64,000 nucleotides of DNA, taken from Brachynemurus nebulosus. Its lineage: Eukaryota; Arthropoda; Insecta; Neuroptera; Myrmeleontidae. Where the stretch lies: positions 85,013,150 to 85,077,149 of the forward strand of contig JAPWDM010000001.1 of the NCBI GenBank assembly GCA_035578155.1, in the 5' to 3' direction. This document shows positions 35,208 through 49,009 of the stretch, piece by piece. Each line of letters opens with the position of its first letter. Position 1 is the stretch's first letter. Both the position numbers and the translations under genes were made by a program. Below the pieces are notes generated by a model that was not told where the DNA came from, searched no databases, and saw only the letters and a program-made list of their open reading frames with translations.

Positions 35208-35603
35208 AATTTCGGTAGTCTGTAAAGGGGGATTCCACGGAAAAGTAAACCTTGAAGTTTTTTTTTAAGTTTTTCATGAGCTATCAACTATTATATGTAT
35301 CGATACAAAATACTTCGAATTTCACGATTCCATAACAATAATTAGTATATTTATATTTTTTTATTTTTTATTGAGTTACAAACATCGATTAACGAACCTT
35401 ACTAAGGAATGAATTTCGGTAGTCTGTAAAGGGGGATTCCACGGAAAAGTAAACCTTGAAGTTTTTTTTAAGTTTTTCATGAGCTATCAACTATTATATG
35501 TATCGATACAAAATACTTCGAATTTCACGATTCCATAACAATAATTAGTATATTTTTTTTATTTTTTATTGAGTTGCAAACATTGATTAACGAACCTTAC
35601 GTA
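35208..35603. repeat. Tandem duplication of a 198-bp segment
   Basis: GAATGAATTTCGGTAGTCTG through TTAACGAACCTTAC occurs at 35206-35403 and again at 35407-35604 with few differences (a 4-bp indel in the T run). It spans the junction between PolB and the inserted transposon, so the duplication followed that insertion. Confidence 0.85.
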
Positions 35604-35639
35604 AATATGGGAAAATTTGTTTCAAGTTGGCAACACTGT

Positions 35640-38435
35640 GGCGTCAGTTCTGGTTTAAGCTTGCAACTGTCATTGTTCTTAAAATTACTTTGATTGGATT
35701 ACTAATTAATACGTGTTAGCGGATTCTAATAAACGTAAGTAATTTTGTTGTGAAATAAAAATAAAGTAATCAGTGATTAAGTTGTCCCACCCGTTGCGAA
35801 AATACACGAAAGTTTTGTTTTTCAATAACTGACTTTGAGGTTATTTTTCAAATTTATTAATTACTTCTAGTGTAACAAAATAAAACCTTCAGTATACTGA
35901 TATCTTTCTTCTATCAAATAAATTGAAAACTATCAGCTGTTGAATTTGGTCCCACCCGTGACAATTGTTTCGTCACGGGTGGGACGGTTGTATATGGTGG
36001 GCTTACTTATGCATTGTCAATGATTTAAGAACGTATTTATACTTTTCTGGTTACTATTTCACGTGTTATTAATGTCTCTTATATAGAAAAAGCTTACATT
36101 TTAGCATTTTACTGATAATTTAGAATTATTTTTGCGTTTTAGGGCAATGAGTAAAACAACGTCTGCTCAAAGAATGAAGAAGTATAGAGAGAGACTTAAG
36201 AATAGTCCTGAAAAGTACCAAATTCATTTATTTAGAGAAAAGGAGCGAGACAAGAAAAGAAGGGAGAACACCAAGAAAAAAGAGGATTCTTCAGCACGAC
36301 TAAAAAATAAAAGAAGGGCTAAGGAAACTGAAAGAAAGAGAAAGTATAGGGAAAAGATGAAACTTTTAAAACGGGCAGATATTGGCGAACAATCGTCTTC
36401 GTCATTGGGATCATACTCTTGTAAGCAGACGTTGGGAAAGGCTGTAAGTAAAGTTAGTAGAACACTGCCTTCTAGCCCAACCAAGAAAATAGCAGTAATA
36501 CGCAAACTTGTCCTTGATTTAGGCGATGTTTCTTTTTTAAACAAGCCTTCCAGCAAAAGTAACGTTAAACATGCCTTATCTGATGATCATAAAGGTTTAG
36601 TTACAGAGTTTTATCAACGTGATGACATCAGTCGACAGGCTCCAGCAATTAAAGATGTGAAATCTGTAAAGCACCCAAAATCTGGCGACAGAGTTTTATG
36701 CCAAAAGCGGCATATGAATATGACAGTGAGAGAGGCTTATTCTTTATTTATACTTGAATATCCTGACATCAAAATAAAAATAGCCAAGTTTTATCAGTTT
36801 CGCCCAGCCCATGTCTTTCTGACTAGTGAGATGCCGCACAATGTTTGTGTTTGTAAATACCATGCGAATTTTAATTTTCTAGTAGAATCTATAGCTAAAA
36901 AAATTACAGGGTTTCCTTCCATAAGTGGTGTACTGCTGGAAAAAATTTGCTGCAATTTAAAAAGAGAAGAATGCATGCTTGGTCGTTGTACTCATTGTAA
37001 GGGCTATGATTTACGGTCTCTTCTAGATAATAATGAGGACTTGTTTCAATCTATTGAATGGAAAAAATGGATTGAAATTGAAGGGCGACCTAAGGTCGTA
37101 ACTGTGGGAAGGTCCATTGAAGAGGCTATCCTTGAATTAAATTATCAGCTTGATCGTTTTAAGCAACACGTTTACATCAAAAGAGTGCAATCACAGGCCT
37201 TTAACGAAGCGAAATATAATATGCAACCAAATGAAGCGGTTTTACAAACAGATTTCCCAGAAAACTATGCAACAATTATTCAAGACGAAATCCAGTCTGC
37301 TCACTGGAGTCACAAGCAAATAACTGTTTTTACTGCATGTGCTTGGTTGCCAAATGATAGAAAATACTCTTTTGCTCTCATAAGTGATGTGCTACGTCAC
37401 GACAAGCATGCAGTTTTTGCATGTTTGAAAAAAATAATGACTTACCTAAAAGATAAGATTGAAGATTTGGAGATTATCAAAATATTTTCAGATGGTGCAG
37501 CATCACAATTTAAAAATAGATACACTCTATCAAATCTGTGTCACATGCCAACGATTTTGGTATTATAGGATGCTGGTACTTTTTTGCTACATCTCATGGC
37601 AAAGGAGCCGTGGATGGAGTAGGTGTAATAGTGAAAAGAGCTGTGTGGAGCCAAGTTAAACAGCGAAAAGTTGAAATCAACAACGCTGAAGATTTTATGA
37701 TGGCAGCAAGTAAGACCGTTAAAAACATCAACATCTTACATCTGTCAGAAGAAGAAACTGAGGCTAACAGAAAAATCCTAGATAGTAGATGGAAACTGGC
37801 AACTGGTATTGATAAAATACAGTCACTCCACTTTTTCAAAGGTTATAACCAAGAAGACTTATTAGTGGGCATTACTGCTGATTCGGATCTAAAAAGATGC
37901 AAAGCTTTCAAGCTCAGTGTTTCAAATATATACTCTGATACAGACTCAAGCAGCTGGAGTGCCTCTGATAGTGAAACTTTAGCATCCATATTAACAAAAA
38001 AAAACTTATAAGCCGCTTTTTTGACTAATAAATTGTACGTGTCCCACCCGTGACACAGTTTATTTAATTTTTGTAAAAAAATGTCTTAATAATAGATCAT
38101 TTTTTTTTTCAAATGTTACGTTCAGTTTATTGTCTCAAACAATAATTGTAATTTGCATTAAAAAGTTTGATCAAAGAGCAGAGTTTTAATGAATATGATT
38201 CATGTGCACCAAGAAAGTCTATTTTATGTCCCACCCGTGGCAAAAATTTACTATCTTTTTGATTTAATTTTATATGGTGTTATTCCCGTCTCCGCTATAA
38301 ATATAAAAGTATATCAATTAATTTGTTGTTTTCTATATAAACCAATATGATATCATTGACACAGTTTTCATAAATTAGTCACACATACTGAAAATTGAAG
38401 TACAAGTGTCCCACCCGTGACGGTAGAATCGCCCT
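35640..38435 (+). mobile_element. DDE DNA transposon with GTCCCACCCGTGAC repeats
   Basis: Inserted in the PolB relic. GTCCCACCCGTGAC or close variants occur at 35782, 35950, 35973 (inverted), 38040, 38228 and 38407, outside the gene on both sides, probably transposase-binding repeats. The gene (36147-38011) is nearly intact. Exact ends are uncertain: no clear terminal inverted repeat was found. The left boundary lies between 35287 and 35640 and the right near 38430. Confidence 0.7.
36147..38011 (+). pseudogene. Transposase (Sola-like), one frameshift
   Basis: ATG 36147 follows a possible acceptor (GCGTTTTAG); an upstream ATG at 36132 is also in frame. A very basic coiled region (residues about 10-85, KxxRERxK pattern) is followed by a Cys/His-rich zinc-binding region (CVCKYHANF, CTHCKGYD, about 230-290). 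The DDE-like core has QTDFPENYA, QSAHWSHKQITVFTACAW and IFSDGAASQFKNR. Near 37540 a one-base lesion shifts into the frame with FATSHGKGAVDGVGVIVKRA, which continues to 38011. I associate this layout with Sola-group or similar long DDE transposases; the family name is tentative. About 620 codons, otherwise undamaged, so recently active. Confidence 0.75.
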
Positions 38436-39955
38436 AAAGGCAATTACACTGGTAATGTGCGGCACCTCGAAATTCTCCAGTTGAATGGTCATGATCCCGC
38501 ACACGATCATTGCCTAATTTATTGTCGCATATGGAACATTCTTCGACCAATCCAAATGCTAAATAATCCAGCGCTGTTAATGGTTCATTTTGATTTCCTT
38601 CTGTAAAATTTTATGCAGTCGTCGGACATCCTCTTCTATTTTTTCCATAAAAACTTAACACAGTTCGGTCCACGGTATGTTTCAAATTTATTTAATGACT
38701 CATCATACGAATACTTGGTGTAATATGCGAAGCTGAATGGTTCGTGGATATGCGTGGTGTTCGTAAACTATCCATCGGGATTCGAGGCGCATGTGTCGCA
38801 TGGTTTTAGTATTGACTCGAAGTTCGCATAGATCGTATTATAGTGCGTACTTCTCTAGAATGTTCGTCTAATGCCGCTTGAGTTCGAAAGAATTGTAAAC
38901 ATCCGTTGCATAACCACTTAACACCATTGTGCCTAGAAAGTTGACGCCCAACAAGTCGACTCAAATCATTTTTCCAGTAGTAGTGACTGGTTTCACTATT
39001 TCAATGTACAGCAGGTTAATATGAGTGTTCCTTTTGTTTTTCGTATAGTGCAGCGGTCCTGCACTCTTTCCTTCCAGTCCATAAGCATTGACGCTGATGT
39101 TGTTGAGAGATTCCAATAACTTTATATCATTAATTTTTACAGGAAGCTCCATATCGTCGAAATTTAAAATTGTAGAATAATTGGGCTATGATGCGACTCT
39201 ATGCGGATTGCGTTCAGCCGGATGTAAACCCGATAATATTGCGCATGAAAAACACGCTTGGTCTTCATTTTGAATATTAACGACCGCCCCTTTTCGTTTG
39301 ATCCATGCTGGAAGCTCGATATACGATGAAGTTCGAAGCGGATTATTATTTAACGTCTAAATAGCAGACTTCCATGTACAGCTACTGTCTCGTTCCTGAA
39401 ATTCTTCGCTCTTGCGTACTACAGTCGACACCACATCTTCGTAAATTTCCTCCATATTGGTGGATTCGGAAATAGGAACATTTTTCGTGTTGAACGACTT
39501 TAAATCCATTAATAAATTATCGTCCTTCTCGAATTTTATGTGCAGCCCGAATAATTCAAAATTTGCTTTTAATAAGGTATGTTTCACCTGTTCCATATGC
39601 AGCAGTTGAAGTACATTTTCCTTAATTTCTTGTAAAAATTCCTCAATGGACTGGAAGTATTCGGAACTCTTCACCCGGTAGCGGATTATTCTGTTTTTGA
39701 ACGCGCTGTTAATCGTTTCCACATTAACATTACCGTTTCCACAACATAATTCTTATGGGCTGCACTACGTAAATGTCCATTGAAAGAAGAAATTGGTATA
39801 TCCACATCGCATACTTCGCAACGTCTTGTTTCCCGATTTACCTTTAATTTTTTGTATGGACCACCATTTTGTTCACCAATTGTGCGTTTTCTCGAAATAG
39901 GGCTGTTGAGGGCTGTTCATGATCAGATCCGACGCTAGTTGAAGATTAACTGTGT

Positions 39956-40895
39956 CGATTAGCCAAATGCCGCTCCAGATCACTTTCAAAACATGACTAA
40001 ATAAACTTATAAAATTGCAAAGAAAAATTATATTTTGAAAGTTACTAATACGAAATTATTTAATCAAGATTACGCTTTAAAAATTAAAGGAAATTTTATA
40101 GAAGGCAAAATAACTAAAACGAAAAATTTTTACTATTAGAATTGCTTAAACAAAATTATATTTTCAAAGTTAATAATTAAAATTAAACGTTGGAAAAAAA
40201 ATTGCTAAAATTAGTTTAACCATTCTCAAAAATTTCTAGTAAATGTTAAAATTAATACTAAAACGAATTAAATATTTTTTCAACTTACCGATTTTTCAAA
40301 ATAAAACAAAAACAGACAAAAAAATCACGCAAAAATACACAAACTGATTTCAGTACACTGTAGTTTTAATAACTAAATAAAATTAACTTAACTACTCGAT
40401 TAACTTAAAAAACGATCAATTAAACTTTATAAGTTATTAAAACAATTAAAATAGAAAAATAACTTTTATGATGATATTTAAATAAATTACTTTTAAGATG
40501 AAATTAAATAGAAAAACTTAAAAAAAGATAATCAGAAATTCACAAATTCACTTTGTAACGTTTGAAACACAGTACTCGCAAAATCATAAAACATAATAAT
40601 CGTAAACGTGATTAGTCTTGTCTATTTATACATTTAAAATTGCTGTCATATAACTTTAAACAGAACGAATGAGTTTGTCGAAAATATCCACAATTTAGGA
40701 TAAAACTTTTGTAGAATATGTATAAGCGAATTTAATATTCCGTATTAAAAATTAATAATATCAAACAATCTGAACTCATATATGACTCGTCGTTTAGCGA
40801 AAATTTTCCCGAATATAAACATACAATTATTACTGGCACACAATTTTACTATTAATAAATAAAGCATTCCATTTTGCGAAAAAACTAACACTTTT
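39956..40895. other. AT-rich DNA, no gene; possible start of satellite
   Basis: Nearly 75-80% A+T with repetitive AACTTA/TTAAAA phrases. The last 160 bp (from about 40740) align loosely with the satellite unit at 41814-42060. Confidence 0.4.
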
Positions 40896-40899
40896 TTAA

Positions 40900-41798
40900 C
40901 CCTAGAATCATACGTACACGTCAAAACGACGTACGAACTTCTCTACCTGCTCCAATACTACGACTTGTTACTTGTTTGCTGTGAGATTTCTGTTATCTAA
41001 TTTATTTGTTATTATAACACACCACATATATTTATTTTGTTTATAGTCATTGTCATTTTGTTTGTATTGAAATAGTGTCCGTCAAAAGGACGTCGATGTA
41101 TGATTAACGTATGTTTTTTTTGAAGATTTTGTACACTACATATAAAAGTTTTCCTAATTTTTTTGAAAATTTATTAAAGATATGGATGTTATAATTAATT
41201 TATTCAATGATTATGATAATGTGAAAGATGATTACAGCTGTTTGACTTATAGAGACGACATAATACTGAAGTTTTAATATATTGAATCGAAAACTAAAGA
41301 ATGCATTTAGAATGACTTAATAAAAGATTAACAATTTATTTTGTGGATAATATTTTAATTTTTATTATTTTTTGAGATCTTATTCGAAAAATTACTAACA
41401 AATTTTAGAAAATTTACAAATGTGCCTAATGGAGAAATAACTACATATCTATAGGAATATTTACGACTGAGAAATTTCACATTCTGTAAAGTCACACATG
41501 TCCACTGACTCATAATAGTTCATAAATTAATTATTACAATTGATGTATTTATCTATTTTTTAATTTTTATAATGAAAATATGCTTTGATAAAAAGGTTAA
41601 AAAAATTAATAAATATTTACATTAAGAAATTTTTCCAAATCCAATTTTTTTAAATATTTTGTTCGCTTTTGTAGTATTGTTATGTAAAAAAAATGTTTTT
41701 TGCAAATAAACTCTAAAACTCTCCGTAAAAAGTCCATCCGTCAAAACGACGTCGATGTATGATTAACGTTTCTCGTAGACCAACGTATGATTCTAGGG
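40900..41798. mobile_element. piggyBac-type element, 0.9 kb, TTAA duplication
   Basis: TTAA (40896-40899, 41799-41802) flanks inverted ends CCCTAGAATCATACG / CGTATGATTCTAGGG. GTCAAAAxGACGTCGATGTATGATTAACGT occurs twice (about 41082 and 41735), and CGTCAAAACGACG at 40918. A 32-codon frame (MDVIINLFNDYDNVKDDYSC, from 41182) may be the start of a deleted transposase. Confidence 0.88.
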
Positions 41799-42154
41799 TT
41801 AAAAAGATTGTGACATATTTCGATCAATATGTTCATTATCATCCGATAGTATCAGCTACCAATATGCATTTTAGCCATAATGTAAGAATTTCTTAAACAT
41901 ATTTAGTGATGTACATTGACGTCATAAGACGTCAAGCAAATTATTGTCAACCTTACAATTGTTGGCAACTTTTTCGATGCTACCAAAATCCTGTATTTTG
42001 TCAAATTTGTAACAACATGTCATTTTGCAAGAAAAATAACACTTTTTGAAAAAATTTTGTGAGATGTTTCGATCAATATGTTCATTATCATCCGATAGTA
42101 TCAGCTACCAATATTCATTTTGACCATAATGTAAGAATTCCCTAAACATATTTA

Positions 42155-43716
42155 CAAGGAGATGCAGCCAGAGTGAAATTCGGGATTTTGATGAAACTTC
42201 GCTGGTGTGTAGAATAGGCAAAAATAAGAGACCCGTATTTTTTTTATCGGCCATTTTCCACGTTTAGCGGGTGAAACCACCCCCTAAATTTGGGGGTTAA
42301 AATCGTATTTCTTAAAATTTCTCGAAAACTATAAGAGATAGAGGAAAACTTCAAATTGACGAAATGTTACTTCTTGAAAGACCTACTTACCTGTATAGGT
42401 TAAGCCGGGTTCACAAGAGGGGCTGGAGGGGTAAAAATGAGGGTAAATTTTTTTGTACAGCCTGAATGTTTCAGTGTATCAAATTTTTGGCATCATAAAT
42501 AGAAATAGCACCAAAAATTAAGGGATACGTATTTTTGCGTTTTTCCGAAATATATGAGGTATCCAAACCATATAAGGAAGAAAAAAATAGGGTAGATTAT
42601 ATTGCATTATTATTGATTGCAAATACGTTCTAAATTTTTTTATTTTTATGTTTTTTTTCATCATGAAAATGTAAATTTTTTACTTTCCGATAATGATTCA
42701 TGTATTTTTCAGTACTTACTTAATTGGTAATTTAACCATTTGTATATTTGGTTACAAATATTCGACATTTCTTATACCTTTTTCTACCAAAATTCTCTGG
42801 TTTCCCAGTGTTAATGAATGTTCAACAAGAAGCAATAATCTTCCGTTCAACAACTGCCTTTATCTTCTTACAAATTCGTTTTTAACCAAATATAGGCGGT
42901 TTATTTCTTTCTGAACATTCAAACTATTTTTCTTATTCTTTTTATGTTTTATAGGTTTCAACCCCATTTCCCAAATCGCAAAATTTATTACAAAGCACCT
43001 GAACAGTGGGCGAAAGAGATTATTGCTTCTTGTCGAGCATTTATTAACACAAGCACACCAGAGACCTTTAACTTTCGCAGAAGTAGGTATAAAAAATATC
43101 GAATATGAGTAACGAAATGTACACATGGCTAAATTACCAATTAAGTTAGTGCTGACAACTATATGAATCACTATCGAAAAGTAAAAATTTACATTTTCAT
43201 GATGAAAATCAACATAAAAATTAAAAAATATAAAACGTATTTGAATTCAATAAGAATCCAATATAATCTACCCTATTTTTTTCTTCCTTATATAGCTTGG
43301 GTACGACACATGTTTCGAAAAAACGCAAAAACACGAATTCCCTATTTTTTAGTGCTCTTTCTATTTATGATGGCAAAAATTTGATACATTGAACCATTCA
43401 GGCTGTACAAGAAAATTTACCCGCATTTTCACCCCTCCAGCCCCTCTTATTAACTAGGGCCTGGTTTAACCTATACAAGTGAATAGATCTTTCAAAGAGT
43501 AACATTTCGTCAACTTAAAGTTTTCCTCTATCTCTTATAGTTTTCGAGATATCTTAAGAAATACGATTTTAACCCCCAACTTTAAGGGCTGGTTTCACCC
43601 TCTAAATGTGGAAGATGGCCGATAAAAAAAAAATACGGGCCTCTTATTTTTGCCTCTTCTACACACCAGCGAAGTTTCATCAAAATCCCGAATTTCACTC
43701 TGGGTGCATTTCCTTG
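42155..43716. mobile_element. Foldback element with 3-bp TTA duplication
   Basis: Arms of about 750 bp (42155-42900 and 43000-43716) are reverse complements, starting CAAGGAGATGCAGCCAGAGT and CAAGGAAATGCACCCAGAGT. TTA flanks both ends (42152-42154, 43717-43719). The paralogous satellite unit at 41885-41915 shows the empty site (ACATATTTAGTGATGTACAT), proving the boundaries. The short centre has no transposase. A TTA duplication fits PIF/Harbinger-like or CACTA-like elements; the terminus does not decide between them. Confidence 0.88.
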
Positions 43717-43950
43717 TTAGTGGTGTACATTGACGTCATAAGACGTCGTGTACATTATTGTCAACCTTACAATTACTAAAACTGCATTGCTGCTTTTAAC
43801 TCCTTTAATTTCAAATTTTTAAATCATAAATATATTTAGTTAACATCATGGCAGACATTGACGTCATAAGACGTCGTGTACATTATTTTCAACCTTACAA
43901 TTATTATCACGATTTTAAATCCTAATTAGTTGCTGGAAAAACTTTTTTAT

Positions 43951-45840
43951 TCTGGCAAAATTGCCAGAATTTTTTGTTTTAAACATCGAGATAGGTTTTA
44001 CTGTATTAGCACATAAAGTAACATGTTCAAACAGGTATTGTTGATACGTCACAATCACCGCATTCCAGAGACTGCAACGATAACATAAGTATATTATACG
44101 AGAATTATTATGTAAATATGTACTTATTTATTAAATATATGTAAAAATAGGTGGATGATTCTACTTTTTAGGTCCTTCAAAAAATTAAAGTTGCCTCCAC
44201 AATAAGGAAGGTTAAAACTATATACAAAATGAAGATACTGTCCTTTATTTTATTTAAATAAAGTTAATAACTCCTATTTAGATGACATACCTACATTTAC
44301 TTTAATTTTTGATTTAATTTTTTGTTATAAAAATGGTGTCAAACTTTTACTGCAGTTTTAAAACTTATATCCCTATTACGTATTGCTTGGAACTATAACG
44401 TTTTTTAAAAATAAGTTTACTGAAACCACACAATTTTATAAATAAAAGTGAAAGTTAAATTGTTACGCATGGTAACTAGAAAGTTAAATTTTATTTATCT
44501 GCAGAATTTTTTTTTTTTTTTTGGCGTGATGAAAAATTGTCGCGAAAATTTTAGTATGCTTCGTCACAACTGCCAAATATTGCTATAAGTTTAAAAAATA
44601 ATAGGTAAAAGGGTCATGCTTTTTGGTGAAACGAAACGCCAAAGACCATAGACCATAAAGTGAAAGTCAAATCAAGTGATTGATACTGACAGCTTGTCAT
44701 TTTTTTCACATCAAGCAAAAAGACCGGCAGCGTGTGTTTATTGAGTGTATCCTTGTATGTATTTAACGAATTTCAAATTGTTTTAACGTAAATATTATTT
44801 GTAATAATGTAAGCTTTACGATAAACTAAAATTTTCGATCTAAATGATCGCTGTTAGTAACGATTAGTAACGATTTTGTTGGAAAATTGTATCCTTCGTC
44901 ACACAAAGACCTTATTTCGTCTTAATCAAAATGAAGTGCCCTTTGTGCACTTAAATTATATGTTACGAATATTTAAAAAAACCTCTGATTATTAAAAAAG
45001 ACATACGAGTTTTGTATTTTTTTAGTAAATCAGTTTTTGAAGTGTGATTTATTTTCCTAAATTTACTTTGTTCAGTTCGCATTTACGTAGGTTTTTGGCA
45101 AGTTTACTCATATATTTTTAATTATTGATTTTAGTAATAAACAAGGTTTGTCTGTAGTTAATGATGAGATACATTAGTTTTTAAGTAAGATTGATCGTTA
45201 ATTGTTAAATGTCTACTTCGTCACATTTATGTCTCCTTCGTAACGATGAGTTTGTTCTCGCCCCGTTATAAAAATTGCTATTATGTAACGAAAATGCAAG
45301 TATGAACTCTTTTTGTAATTCATTTTATGTTGTGTAAAACTTGGATTTTAGTAGGTAATACTGCTCTTTCAATAAATATTTATAAAGGTGAAGAAAATTT
45401 GATTTATGCGAAGTTCTAAAGGTGAAAATGTGACGAAAGGGACAAATTTTAATTTTTGTACAAATATACAAATTTTTACCTGATTATAAAGACCAAATGT
45501 CTAAAACTGATTACAGTTGAGATTTTGTTATAATAAATACAATATACATTTAAATTTCTTTTAATTTTTTCAATTTTTAAACAATTTCGTGATATTTTCT
45601 GTCTGGACCCAGTAATCCGCAAAAAAATATTGGTTTTAATATGAAACCGTGCTGCTGGTCTGCAGATACCGAATCTATGATAATTTTCCTACATTTTAGT
45701 TGCATTAAATCTACCAAATGGCTTTCTCTAATTTTTTTTTATGGTTAAGACCTTAAAAGTAGAACCCAGGTACAATGTTGAAATTTTTAAAATTTATAGA
45801 TAGTACAATTAAATAATACTTTTTGAAGAGAACAAATTAG
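43951..45840. other. Intronic DNA, CTTCGTCAC motif repeats, no gene
   Basis: No open frame is supported. CTTCGTCAC or close variants recur at about 44559, 44889, 45216 and 45233, and GTGACGAAAG inverted near 45430, suggesting a decayed element with subterminal repeats. A GTAACGATTAGTAACGATT doublet lies near 44853. Confidence 0.4.
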
Positions 45841-45843
45841 AAA

Positions 45844-46234
45844 ATTCGCCATTCAGCATCCTCAAAGATTTTGAGAAAGTCCGGCATTTTGAGTTCCAGT
45901 TTGTGTGTTAGTCCTATTGGTCCATTATTTATAATATCCAGTTTTGAATTGTTCTGCAGCCACGCCAGCATTTACTCATTTAAATTGTCGAATCTCGCTG
46001 GTAACGAAATGTATCCAATTTCTAATTCCAAAACTGTCTTCATTTTCGATAAATCGAACTTTGATGGTAGTTGACTGACTCCAATAACTTTATATATTGT
46101 TCCAATCTCCAAATCCGCAAGTTTAATCCATTATTTGATAGAACCAAGGTTGTTTAATTGCGTCATGAAATTTGACGCCATTTCTTGCACTAAATCTTTG
46201 TTTCCAAATAAAACGCCAGCAGAGATAGATTCCA
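45844..46234 (-). pseudogene. Small gene relic, two stops in one frame
   Basis: One - strand frame runs MESISAGVLFGNKDLVQEMA, stop, KLADLEIGTIYKVIGVSQLP and VLELEIGYISLPARFDNLNE, stop, then KLELKMPDFLKIFEDAEWRI and a terminal stop at 45844. About 130 codons. The IGTIYKV..GYISLPARF pattern resembles small beta-rich proteins that occur in many copies in insect genomes, probably encoded by viruses or large transposons; I cannot name the family. Two TAA codons, no frameshift. Confidence 0.45.
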
Positions 46235-46376
46235 TTGTTCGCAATAATTAATTTTCAACACAACAATTGAAAAAAAAAAATTTGCAACAATAAGATTTAA
46301 TGTTTTTCACTAAAGTTTCGAACCAAATGTTGATTGAAAAAAATTCTGTCACGGTCTTTTAGAGCAGAAAAATAGT

Positions 46377-47606
<1,230 letters not shown>

Positions 47607-47754
47607 AAAATAGTATGGTGACGTCAATCAACACACGCAGTTAATTTATATAAGCTTAAACCTGTTTTATTTTAGAATAAAATGTATGAATTTTACTATA
47701 ATCAAACCTTACACACCATCTATTAGCGAAATTTTGAATTAACGTGTAGAGCAC

Positions 47755-47985
47755 GAAGTTAATTCGGACTAGCAGCGCCATTCCTATCGATGCTTATCCG
47801 CCAATTGCCTTTGTGTTTTATTTTTAAATATTATATAAATATTAAATAAAAGGACCTTAAACAGTAAACTGGAAGGCCTTTATGAAAATATTTTTTCTTT
47901 CCAAAAAAATCCAAAATTTCTATTTTATAAATAAAATAAAAAATTACATCAATAACATTTTTTAAATTACAATGCTATTGAATTC
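47755..47985. repeat. Dispersed repeat, copy 2
   Basis: Aligns with 32090-32315. Both copies lie near a sequence resembling AATTTCGCTAATAGATGG (33418 and, inverted, 47712). Confidence 0.65.
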
Positions 47986-48310
47986 CGATATAAAAATGAG
48001 AAAAGTGGGGGGCAAGGTAATATGAAATCCCTAAAGAGCATACCCTCGATATTAACTGAATACAGATACATAATTTCAACCTTCTAGGTTTACTCAGGGA
48101 GTCTCTAGGGGTGTTAGAAAATAAGCAAAAAAATCAAGGGAATATTGGCGTAAAAATCGTGGGGGTAAGAGTTAAAAGCTAAAACCTTCAAAAAGCAGTG
48201 GCTGGCTATTAATTTAACCCATATACGAAATTTCAGCCCTCTAGGTTTATTTGAGGAGATTTTGCCCCGCGAGACTCCCAAAAGGCATCCCCTTGATACT
48301 AACTAAATCC

Positions 48311-48384
<74 letters not shown>

Positions 48385-49009
48385 TACTTTCAAAAAAAAA
48401 TTTTTCTGACGAAATTACTGAACCGATTTATTTGAGTTTAATATATATATTGTGTACCCACCTTAGACGAAGTAATGAAAAAAAAATTAACGTTATATTC
48501 CTTTATTATACTAATTTTTTTTTAAATTTTTAAATTTAAGAAAATTTTTTTTTTGACACTTAGGCGTTAGCCACACCCACCATTTTTTGTTCAATAATTT
48601 GTCTCTCTAGTCTCTCTAGTACTCTATAACATATATTTTTATGGAAAAATTTTAGTTGGTAGAACATAGTAATATTTCAATACAAACGCATGCCATGTTC
48701 GATACTACATCTATTACTTATGTATAAAAAGGACTATAAAGTAAAATATCTACCCTTTTTCTAAAATAATATAATTACATACGTTCATAACTATGATAAT
48801 GCTCTCGAATGCTAGCAATAATAGCATTATCAATATTATCCGGTCTTCTGTTCTTGTGTATCCAGTATGATGGTTCTGGTGTGCCATTATTATTTTTTTT
48901 CTGTTGACACTGTCCAATTTTGTCATATAATTAACACCAACCATACAACAAACACGAGGCACGAGGGATCAAACTTTGTGTACTATTGTTTATGAAATTA
49001 TAATTTTTA
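47986..49009. other. Intronic DNA with (TA)n at 48312-48373, no gene
   Basis: A 62-bp TA tract at 48312-48373 follows ACTAAATCCGA. The remainder shows no supported ORF. Confidence 0.5.

Larger units (their letters stand above)
34897..39955 (-). pseudogene. Polinton/adintovirus-type DNA polymerase B relic
   Basis: The - strand begins near 39850 with a C2H2-like finger (CEVCDVDIPISSFNGHLRSA..H), then INSAFKNRIIRYRVKSSEYF (39722-39357). Next comes GAVVNIQNEDQACFSCAILS and, at 39152, NDIKLLESLNNISVNAYGLE, the N-terminal region usual for protein-primed PolB of Polintons. Near 38440 VRDHDHSTGEFRGAAHYQCN is visible. A 3.1-kb insertion follows, after which PKFIPIVFHNLSAYDAHFIV and VDSFRFMASSLDKLADNLKS (35287-34883) give the exonuclease region. 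Polymerase motifs (DTDS type) are absent, so the C-terminal half is gone. Multiple frameshifts and stops. No capsid or integrase gene is seen nearby. Confidence 0.8.
40740..43950. repeat. Satellite array, about 245-bp units, interrupted twice
   Basis: TTTCGATCAATATGTTCATT..ATCAGCTACCAATATxCATTTT begins units at about 41818 and 42065. The segment ACATTGACGTCATAAGACGT occurs at 41914, 43729 and 43858. A piggyBac element (40900-41798) and a foldback element (42155-43716) inserted into the array, and unit sequence resumes across each. Confidence 0.75.

Noticed and set aside
42693..43384. Several 73-103-codon frames in both orientations
   Set aside because: They are mirror translations of the arms of the foldback element at 42155-43716.
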